Positions 11,601-15,410 of a stretch of DNA of 17,088 nucleotides are shown piece by piece. This DNA is from Chrysochromulina tobinii. Its lineage: Eukaryota > Haptophyta > Prymnesiales > Chrysochromulinaceae. A model generated the notes under the pieces. The model saw nothing but the letters and a program-made list of their open reading frames with translations, made no database searches and was not told the origin of the DNA. Each line of letters begins with the position of its first letter. Position 1 is the first letter of the stretch. The position numbers and the translations under genes are program-made. Location of the stretch: assembly GCA_001275005.1 (NCBI GenBank), contig JWZX01001175.1, forward strand, positions 1 through 17,088. Direction: 5' to 3'.

Positions 11601-14508
11601 CGGTCCTCTCCTCCTCTGCACTTGATGATGGGATTGCGGTCATTAGAGGTCATCAGAGGTCATCAGAGGATGGGATTGCGGGCGGCGTCGAGGGTCACCT
11701 CTTTGTGGCAGGCGAGATGCGATCCCTGCAGACCGCGCAGCCCATGCTGACGCCCATGCTGACGCCCGGGACGGCGCCCGGGACGGCGCCCGGCACGGCG
11801 CCGCACCGTCCCTCGGAGATGCTCCACGTGACGAGTGACGAAACCCTCTTACCAAAGTGCTCGCATATGCTCGTGTACGTGCTTGCATGCTTGCCGCTGG
11901 ATTGCTCTTGTTGATTGCTCCTGGATTGCTCCTGGATTGCTCCTGGATTGCTCCTGGATTGCTTTTTTATACCTCTGAGGAACTCCAATTGGCTCCTTCA
12001 TTACCTCTGAGGAGCTCCAATTGGCTCCCTCATTACCTCTGAGGAACTCCAATTGGCTCCCTCATCAGGTACCTGACCGCCGAGACGTGGACACACGACA
12101 CCGCCGCCTTCCTAATCGAGCTCACCCGAGCTCGGCAGCTGGGATTGCATCTGCTGCTTGTGCACGAGGTGCCACGTGTCTCTGATTGCATCTGCTGCTT
12201 GTGCACGAGGTGCCACGTGTCTCTGATTGCATCTCTGATGTCCTCCCTGATGACATGCTGATTGCCTCCCTCATCAGGTGCCCCGCGTCGAGCTGCCCGG
12301 CCCGCCCGACGAGCGCGCGCCCGCGGCGGCGCCTTACCTGATGGCATGCTGATTGCCTCCCTCATCAGGTGCCCCGCGTCGAGCTGCCCGGCCCGCCCGA
12401 CGAGCGCGCGCCCGCGGCGGCGCCTTTTGAGGCGATCGTGGCCGCGGCGCCTAGCGAGGCCGTGCACGCGGGGTGGCTCTCCTCAATTACGGTGCCACTC
12501 AAGCCGGCGCCGTACCGGTACTCGAGCATGCTTCTCCTTACGCAGGTGGGTTGCATGCTGATTGCATGATGATTGCCTCCCTCATGGACAGTCGGCGCCG
12601 TACCGGTACTCGAGCATGCTTCTCCTTACGCAGGTGGGTTGCATGCTGATTGCGTGATGATTGTATTCCTCATGGACGGTCGGCGCCGTACCGGTACTCG
12701 TGCATGCTTCTCCTTACGCAGGTGGGTTGCCAAATATGGCAGCACTCACGTCTGATGACCTCGGATGACCTCCGATGACCTCCGATGACCTCTGATGACC
12801 TCTGATGACCTCTGATGACCTCTGGTGACCTCTGATGACCTCTGGTGACCTCTGATGACCTCTGATGATCGCCGATTGCCTGAGTAGGCTATCATCGACT
12901 ATGCCCTCCCAGTGCGCCTACGCCCTGTCGAGTTGGCCAACGTCGTCGCGGCCGCGACGGGCATCGGGGAAGCGGCGCGTCTGCCCTCGAGCCAGCGCCA
13001 AAGTCCATCGGCCCCTGGCACACCTAATTTGGGTCCATCGGCCCCTGGCACACCTAATTTGGGTCCATCGGCCCCTGGCACACCTAATTTGGGTCCGGAC
13101 CAGTTGCGGTCAGAGGCACTCACACACGAAATGGCCTCGGACACTGGCTCGCCTGGCGGCAAGGGGATCGAGGAGGGAGATTCCGAGGGCGCGCTCTCAA
13201 TCTCCGAGCGCGCAGATGCAATCTCCGAGGGCGCACTCTCAATCTCCGAGCGCGCAGATGCAATCTCCGAGGGCGCGCTCTCAATCTCCGAGCGCGCAGA
13301 TGCGCGCGAGCTGCTGCTCGCGCCTTCGACCACGCACGAGGAAGGCGAGGCATCCATATTAGGCAATACCACGCACGAGGAAGGCGAGGCATCCAAATTA
13401 GGTAACCGCTCGTCCGTGCGCGCGCGACAGTGCAGTGAGGAGACTATCCTTTCGAGCGAGCAGCCGGGAAATCTTTTCCCACAGCCATCGTTTGCGTCGG
13501 AGACGAGTGACTACAGCCATCAAGTGCCCGACGAGCGTGCCTCCACAACGGCGCCCGGTGAGCGGGTGCCTCTATGGATGCTCTCAGCCTCGCACAAGTC
13601 CATGCAGGTGCGAGATGTCGATCTGAGATGTCGATCTGAGATGACGACCTGATATGACGATCTGAGATGACGATCTGAGGGCCTTGGATCGCTAGAGTTT
13701 CGTCGATCTGGGATGTCGATCTGAGGGTTATGGATCGCCCGAGTTTCCCTTGAGGCATCATGATGCGACACCGAGATTGACACCGAGATTGACACCGAGA
13801 TTGACACCGAGATTGACACCGAGATTGACACTGAGATTGACACCGAGATTGACACCGAGGACTGACACCGAGATTGCCATCATCGGAGGCACCATGATGC
13901 CACACCTTGATCGCCTCTGATGGCCTGTGATTGCCATTGAGGCCCCTTGATTGCCACGGATGGACATGAGACGTAACGACTTTCCTCATGATTGCCACTG
14001 ATTGATGTGAGACGTCACGACTCTCCTCATGATTGCCACGGATGGACATGAGACGTAACGACTCTCCTCATGATTGCCACTGATTGATGTGAGACGTAAC
14101 GACTCTCCTCATGATTGCGACTGATGGACATGAGGCGTAACGACTCGCTCCTCATTGTCCCTCGCGCCCGGCACAGCGCGTGATGGTGGCTGTGGCCGAC
14201 TACCGAGCGCAGGCGAAGGCAGCGCGAGAGTTCTACCGAAGTGCGAGCCATACGGAGCAACCCTCAGTGCCGTTGTCCCCGGGTGGCTCTGCATGCAAGT
14301 GCTCACCACGGCGCCACCCCTCCCCACAGGTGCGAGCCACGAGGAGCAACCCTCAGTGCCGTTGTCCCCTAGTGGCTTCGTGGCGCCGCCCCCACTCCTA
14401 TCCTTAACCGACCGCTCGAGGGGCTCGTCGTCCTCCCGCTCGTGCCGGCTTGGCGAACGTCAAGACTCGCGCGAGTCCTCTGACCCGTCGGAGCCCACGT
14501 CGTTTTGA
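2063..14508 (+). CDS. giant multi-exon PfkB kinase - ankyrin - TIR-like fusion protein
   Basis: My model joins 2063-2719, 2885-2956, 3171-3280, 3718-3813, 3956-4034, 4443-4625, 4839-4949, 5014-5389, 5513-5691, 5984-6084, 6174-6500, 6618-6792, 7139-7231, 7306-7449, 7607-7943, 8147-8269, 8431-8706, 8989-9089, 9385-10418, 10709-10979, 11242-11331, 11459-11874, 12069-12168, 12369-12545, 12888-13607, 14177-14240 and 14330-14508. All 26 introns are GT-AG, all junction phases agree and the total is 6591 nt (2196 residues plus stop). Order: Ala-rich N-terminus (1-203), PfkB kinase (204-621), ankyrin region (about 645-1100), TIR-like 1 (1147-1215), Glu/Ser repeats, TIR 2 (1458-1615), TIR-like 3 (about 1778-1885), low-complexity tail. 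Start is the first in-frame ATG; stop is TGA. Least certain are exon 2, the intron at 4035-4442, exon 18 and exon 26, and whether two genes (break near 5700-5980) are being joined. No signal peptide is visible. Confidence 0.72.
2720..2884 (+). repeat. intron 1 with ghost copies of the exon 1 end
   Basis: GT-AG intron (GTACGC...CTCATCAG). It contains a degraded second copy of the exon 1 end (CATCAACGTGGACGTCACTG at 2774-2793 against CATCAACGTGGATGTCACTG in the exon). A CGCTACGAGCGCATCGA block recurs at 2723 and 2816, and a TTGCCATTGATTGGCACTGATGG block recurs twice. Exon 2 opens with the same GTACGC as the intron. Confidence 0.7.
2957..3170 (+). repeat. intron 2: exon 2 ghost plus CCTCTGATGA array
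   Basis: A second copy of the exon 2 end lies at about 3007-3047 (GGTCGTCGGTTCGGATGAGC), again followed by GTGATTGC. The acceptor in front of it has decayed to CTCATCGACG. Then a 10-13-nt array of CCTCTGATGA units runs to the acceptor GACGCAG at 3170. Splicing here creates the kinase GGRGFNQ motif. Confidence 0.75.
3281..3717 (+). repeat. intron 3: exon 3 ghosts plus TCTAATGGCC array
   Basis: The exon 3 end with its donor is repeated at 3302-3350 (GTGCTTGCTAGGCGGGTCAT, then CGAGGATAGGTGAGTG), and once more in degraded form near 3383-3415. From about 3415 to 3655 the intron is a 10-nt array of CCTCTAATGG, CCTCGGAGTG and related variants. The acceptor is GATGCAG at 3717. Confidence 0.75.
3814..3955 (+). 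repeat. intron 4: GCATCTCTGAT array
   Basis: A short intron filled almost entirely by about eleven 12-nt units (GATTGCATCTCT, with GATGGC and GATCGC variants). It is bounded by GTGATTGC and CCCCGGATGCAG. Every unit contains a CTGAT branch-point-like core. Confidence 0.8.
4035..4442 (+). other. intron 5, open in frame and a multiple of three
   Basis: 408 nt from GTGGCG to CGGGCAG with no stop codon in the surrounding frame, so it could be retained and would add 136 residues. It is low complexity: a TGCATGCGAGCTTTTGGATG block twice, a GGCACGGCGCT[G/A]TCGCCC unit several times, and a TTCGTCAAGGGCACTCCGGG unit twice. Joining GERE directly to VLLQLEIP matches the PfkB family spacing, so I treat it as an intron. 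Confidence 0.6.
4626..5013 (+). other. introns 6 and 7 flanking exon 7
   Basis: Intron 6 (4626-4838) has no CTGATGA array and ends with the block at 4798-4838 that recurs at the end of intron 26. Intron 7 (4950-5013) is 64 nt with only two or three CTCTGATGAC-like units and ends CCCTCCTCAG. Exon 7 (4839-4949) encodes VLLRLARAP through VVISLP of the kinase. Confidence 0.65.
5092..5271 (+). repeat. six in-frame copies of a 30-nt coding repeat in exon 8
   Basis: The unit at 5092-5121 encodes TKLGSSGAES and is repeated six times to 5271 with a single base change (copy 2 has Val for Ala). It is inserted in the PfkB module between GIAVVARYSADT and the VLPARKLHYTK stretch, where kinases of this family usually have a short loop. 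Near-identity points to recent expansion. Confidence 0.95.
5390..5983 (+). repeat. introns 8 and 9: CCTCTGATGA arrays and exon 10 ghosts
   Basis: Intron 8 (5390-5512) and intron 9 (5692-5983) hold 10-nt CCTCTGATGA/CCTCGGATGG arrays and end CTCATCAG. Intron 9 also holds a copy of the exon 9 end (GACATTGAAGAGTTGG, about 5823-5838) running into TTCGTCTAGAGCTC. A second ghost GCGCGTCTCGAGCTC stands right after an acceptor at 5919, ahead of the real exon 10 start at 5984. Confidence 0.75.
6085..6173 (+). other. intron 10
   Basis: 89 nt from GTACTTCG to ATTCATCAG. It has four CTCTGATTACG-like units. Its first six bases, GTACTT, are also the first six bases of exon 11. Splicing leaves the ankyrin-like TYLRQTPLHLS. 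Confidence 0.75.
6501..6617 (+). other. intron 11 with donor ghost
   Basis: The exon 11 end and donor (CCACATGCTTGATTGGTG) are repeated at 6524-6541, followed by CTCTAATGACC and CTCGAATGACC units and the acceptor TTCCTCATCAG. Removing it fuses DW to LLAAHALLA. Confidence 0.75.
6793..7138 (+). repeat. intron 12: CTCGCACGAT array and two ghosts of exon 13
   Basis: An array of 10-nt CTCGCACGAT units (about 6807-6882) passes into CCTCTGATGA units (to about 6965). Two copies of the exon 13 start then follow acceptors (6983-7021 and 7061-7100, GTGTGGCTCTCGATCGCTGC), each continuing into GATGACCTCTGATTGC. The real exon 13 is the third copy, at 7139. The ghosts have no donor of their own after CCGAAG. 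Confidence 0.85.
7232..7305 (+). other. intron 13
   Basis: 74 nt from GTGCGTCTCC to CTCTCATCAG with three or four CTCTGATGA-type units. Exon 14 begins GTGCC, resembling the donor GTGCG. Confidence 0.75.
7450..7606 (+). repeat. intron 14: opens with a copy of the exon 15 start, then a 12-nt array
   Basis: The first 21 bases of the intron (7450-7470) are identical to the first 21 bases of exon 15 (7607-7627). A 12-nt array (CTCTGATTGCA with variants) fills about 7480-7590, and the intron ends ATCATCTTGCAG. If spliced at the duplicated donor, one copy is removed exactly. Confidence 0.9.
7944..8146 (+). repeat. intron 15: copies of the exon 15 end and donor
   Basis: The segment ACGCACGGAGAGCGAAGCCG with its CG|GTGCGTTCAATTGCATGC donor occurs three times in total (exon end, about 7980 and about 8038), each followed by CTGATTGCCTCCCTC. 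In the ghosts the acceptor is lost because CTCATCA runs into ACGCACGG. Functional CTCATCAG acceptors lie at 8096 and 8146; I use 8146. An 18-nt optional exon at 8097-8114 would also keep the phase. Confidence 0.75.
8270..8430 (+). repeat. intron 16: two ghosts of the exon 17 start
   Basis: GTCCAGCC...GACGCCCCTCCA, about 50 nt, stands at the intron start (8270), after an acceptor at 8350, and as the real exon 17 at 8431. Between copies is a GCCTCTGATTGCATGCTGATGG tail ending CTCATCAG. The frame TTPLQLAG is kept only in the last copy. Confidence 0.9.
8707..8988 (+). repeat. intron 17: 43-nt array
   Basis: About four to five copies of a 43-nt unit (TGATGACCTGTGATTGCCTC, then CGATTGCGCGTAGAGGAGGCGCA), then a copy of the exon 17 end (GCGGACCTTCGTTCACAC, about 8950-8967). 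The proposed acceptor is TTCACAG at 8988. Confidence 0.7.
8989..9650 (+). other. TIR-like segment 1 (exons 18-19), catalytic Glu apparently lost
   Basis: Joined exons 18 and 19 give LLVLLSNALLSEPTALVALV followed by AAYDLGKAIVGLRVD. This resembles the TIR core where a strand ends in LS, then SxWCxxEL, then a helix and a KPIVxV strand. At the position of the NADase-type Glu the exon copy reads Ala (TALVAL). A conserved-looking helical tail follows to about residue 1270 and ends with NIVHVPNATLTPD. The family match is by pattern only. The exon 18 acceptor (TTCACAG at 8981-8988) lacks the usual CTCATCAG end, so this junction is less certain than most. Confidence 0.5.
9090..9384 (+). repeat. intron 18: 21-nt array and two ghosts of the exon 19 start
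   Basis: Three units of CTGATTGCGACTGATTCGCTA (about 9098-9165) are followed by three acceptors ending CTCATCAG, each followed by GTGGCC. The first ghost (9215) reads GTGGCCGAGCTCAAG. The second (9299) reads GTGGCCCTCGTGGCGGCG but runs into TTTGATCTCTGA. The third is the real exon 19 at 9385. Confidence 0.85.
9727..9890 (+). repeat. coding repeat EVSSS / ALRGAPRYS in exon 19
   Basis: A 75-nt unit occurs twice in frame, each made of three 15-nt subunits (EVSSS type) and a GAGGCGCTCCGAG part. Read on the opposite strand, the subunit is CTCTGATGACGAAAC, closely related to the CTCTGATGAC intron unit. It therefore looks like intron-type repeat DNA present in the reverse, stop-free orientation inside an exon. 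It lies in the linker between TIR-like segments 1 and 2. Confidence 0.85.
10201..10979 (+). other. TIR domain 2 (exons 19-20) with conserved catalytic Glu
   Basis: TIR domains mediate self-association, and many cleave NAD+. Box 1 is YHLCLSHQWRFGQDVARAI (from residue 1458). It is followed by IQICVELDKE, a DSIDVSLTVVVLIS strand, and then SDGYFASIG joined over the exon 19/20 splice to CTRELLRAIW, and KPLVTLIDPQ. The S-x-Y-x-x-S-x-x-C-x-x-E-L pattern places Glu1529 at the NADase position. The splice adds only one base to complete the Gly codon, and the domain reads only if the intron at 10419-10708 is removed, which strongly supports that exon pair. The sequence continues to TPYQ at 10979. Confidence 0.78.
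10419..10708 (+). repeat. intron 19: donor ghosts, decayed exon 20 copy, CCTGATGACA array
   Basis: The donor context GAGCATCGGGTGAGTGCCTC recurs at about 10472 and, degraded, at about 10509. A decayed exon 20 start (TTGCACGCGAGAGCTGCTCC) follows a CTCATCAG at 10571 and breaks into an array of CCTGATGACA and CCTCTGATGA units. The real exon 20 starts at 10709. Confidence 0.9.
10980..11241 (+). repeat. intron 20: exon-end ghost and CCTCTGATGA array
   Basis: The end of exon 20 (CGAATGGGAACGG...ACCAGGTG) is copied at 11047-11078. About 12 CCTCTGATGA-type units follow to 11215. The acceptor is CCTAATTAG at 11241. Confidence 0.8.
11332..11458 (+). repeat. intron 21: ghost of exon 22
   Basis: Acceptor CTCATTAG and a ghost GTCGCGTGGCCCGCGCTCCG at 11374 are followed by a copy carrying a CTTCC change that breaks the frame. 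The array CTGATGACCTC then leads to a second CTCATTAG and the real exon 22 at 11459. The donor GTCACGTTGCCC resembles the exon start GTCGCGTGGCCC. Confidence 0.85.
11638..11673 (+). repeat. reverse-orientation CCTCTGATGAC units inside exon 22
   Basis: GGTCATTAGAGGTCATCAGAGGTCATCAGAGG is, on the opposite strand, the same array unit that fills the introns. Here it is read through as coding sequence (VIRGHQRSSED), flanked by a duplicated GATGGGATTGCGG on both sides. Confidence 0.85.
11875..12068 (+). repeat. intron 22: TGGATTGCTCC array and 33-nt triplet
   Basis: Five to six units of CTGGATTGCTC (about 11896-11960) are followed by three copies of a TACCTCTGAGGA[A/G]CTCCAATTGG unit, with the last ending CTCATCAG. 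The donor GTACGTGC resembles the exon 23 start GTACCTG. Splicing joins HMLV to YLTAETW. Confidence 0.8.
12169..12368 (+). repeat. intron 23: donor ghost and exon 24 ghost
   Basis: The exon 23 end and donor (TGCATCTGCTGCTTGTGCAC, GAGGTGCCACGTG) are copied at about 12187-12221. A complete ghost of the exon 24 start (about 50 nt from 12289) stands behind its own CTCATCAG. The real exon 24 follows at 12369. The donor GTGCCACGTGTC resembles the exon start GTGCCCCGCGTC. Confidence 0.88.
12546..12887 (+). repeat. intron 24: two exon 24-end ghosts and CCTCTGATGA array
   Basis: The end of exon 24 (GGCGCCGTACCGGTACTCG...CTTACGCAGGTGGGTTGC) is repeated twice, at about 12592-12640 and 12682-12730. About 12 CCTCTGATGA/CCTCTGGTGA units then run to 12868. 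The acceptor is CTGAGTAG at 12887. Confidence 0.85.
13608..14176 (+). repeat. intron 25: mosaic of unrelated tandem arrays
   Basis: GATGTCGATCTGA/GATGACGATCTGA units (13613-13680) are followed by two copies of a GATCTGAGGG...GGATCG[C]...GAGTTTC block to about 13750. A 12-nt array ACACCGAGATTG, eight or nine units (about 13769-13878), is framed by GGCATCATGATGC and GGCACCATGATGC. About five roughly 40-nt units (GACATGAGACGTAACGACTC, then CTCATGATTGCCA) extend to about 14150. None is the main CCTCTGATGA unit. Confidence 0.85.
14241..14329 (+). repeat. intron 26: opens with a copy of the exon 27 start
   Basis: The first 40 or so bases of the intron (GTGCGAGCCATACGGAGCAA...) match the start of exon 27 at 14330 (GTGCGAGCCACGAGGAGCAA...), with identity continuing through CCCTCAGTGCCGTTGTCCCC. 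The intron ends with GCATGCAAGTGCTCACCACG...CCCCACAG, a block shared with the end of intron 6. Splicing removes one copy. Confidence 0.85.
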
Positions 14509-15410
14509 ATCACTAGGACATAACAAGGACAAGCGAAAAACTGCTATGACCTATGTGCTAACGGGTGCGTCGGTGAATAACAGCGAACTGACCGAACTGT
14601 AGTCTGTACGGTACACAGTGTTCATGAAGTGTTCATGATTAGGAACCGACGCGGCCTTTTCGCGGACCTACGATCGATAGAGAGTGCGCGCGTGCCGTCG
14701 TCTCTAGAGCGTGAAGAGGCCGAAGAGCCCGCCGCGGGCGTGCCGAGTTTTTTCCACCGTCGCGAGCGGCGCGCGCCCATCGACGCGCCCACGTGCATTG
14801 ATCGAGGTGTCTGAGCTCCCTGCGGTGCTGACGAGGTCCTCTTTTACCCTCTCTCCTCTCAACTATGCGGGGGCCGCTCACCCGAGGCATTCCGGAAACG
14901 CCGCGATCAGTCGAGATCGAGGCCTGGATGCAACGCCCTTGCGCCTAGGGACGAGCCCCTTTTCATGGACCTGTGGACGTGGTCGCTTCGGGAGGCGGCC
15001 AGGGGGTCGGGAGTGCAGCGCCCCGCCCCGCACCACTCAGAACACGTGCCTCCCCCTCTCAAGCCGCATGCCCCCTCTTCCCCCCATCTCCTCTCAACCA
15101 TGCGGGGGCCGCTCACGCGAGGCATTCCTGAAACGCCGCGCATGCCGAACGCGGCCCCACATGTATGTGCGTGCGGCGGGCGCCCTCTCGTGCGAGGCCG
15201 TGTGTGGCGCCACCGGGGAGCGCGTGCTCGCGACGCCTGTGTCCCGCCGTCCGTTGGAGAGACCGAGCCCACGCCGCCGCGCGGGGCAACCCCGATGAGT
15301 CGGTCGCGGCTGATGCCTCCGGGGCATCGCACGGCGTGCGGCGGGCACACGCCAGAGAGAGATGTGGGGCCTGCTGGTCTTCCGCGCAGCGCGCTCGCTC
15401 CAAAGCCGGC
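14509..15410. other. convergent intergenic region, no supported gene
   Basis: Lies between the stop of the large gene and the stop of the LRR gene. The first 150 bases are less GC-rich than their surroundings (ACATAACAAGGACAAGCG, GAATAACAGCG, TGTTCATGAAGTGTTCATGA) and should be 3' UTR/terminator sequence; I see no AATAAA. Open frames of 60-195 codons here are what a GC-rich sequence gives by chance. They show no recognisable domain, and the frames disagree with one another. Confidence 0.6.
14851..15140 (+). repeat. direct repeat pair of about 55 bp
   Basis: CTCCTCTCAACTATGCGGGG (from 14853) and CTCCTCTCAACCATGCGGGG (from 15089) each continue as GGCCGCTCAC[C/G]CGAGGCATTCC[G/T]GAAACGCCGCG. The two copies are about 236 bp apart and differ at a handful of positions. 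They are not part of any gene I can support. They could be decayed coding sequence or a dispersed element. Confidence 0.85.

Larger units (their letters stand above)
11242..12911 (+). other. exons 21-24 and start of 25: C-terminal TIR-like segment 3
   Basis: Exons 21-22 carry LLVESVLP and VAWPALRRGFFHVYASRHC, then a low-complexity stretch with MLTP and GTAP repeats. Exon 22 joins exon 23 as SHMLVYLTAETWTHD (GT + G makes Val), followed by LHLLLVHEVPR, VELPGPP and AGWLSSITVPL to SSMLLLTQAIIDYALPV. The strand/helix order resembles a second, non-catalytic Rossmann or TIR-like domain that I associate with ankyrin/TIR proteins of marine algae; this association is from memory and is weak. All four junctions fit in phase. 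Confidence 0.5.
12888..14508 (+). other. low-complexity C-terminal tail, exons 25-27
   Basis: Exon 25 holds three tandem coding repeats: SAPGTPNLGP x3 (30-nt unit, 13004-13093), GALSISE/RADAISE x3 (42-nt unit, about 13189-13308) and THEEGEAS[I/K]LGN x2 (39-nt unit, about 13331-13408). Exon 26 encodes RVMVAVADYRAQAKAAREF, and exon 27 a Ser/Pro-rich end closing with TSF and TGA at 14506. Composition suggests a disordered tail. Exon 27 is fixed by the tandem copy of its own start at 14241; exon 26's acceptor (GGCACAG, 14170-14176) is the best in-frame choice but lacks the usual polypyrimidine end. Confidence 0.55.

Noticed and set aside
2720-14329. A classical transposon or retroelement in the introns
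   Set aside because: No transposase or reverse transcriptase, terminal inverted repeats or long terminal repeats. Duplications are local and adjoin exon ends.
2063-14508. A string of frameshifted pseudogene fragments instead of one spliced gene
   Set aside because: All 26 gaps have GT-AG ends, all junction phases agree, the sum is divisible by three, and several domain motifs (GGRGFNQ, SIG-CTRELL, HMLV-YLTAETW) form only after joining.
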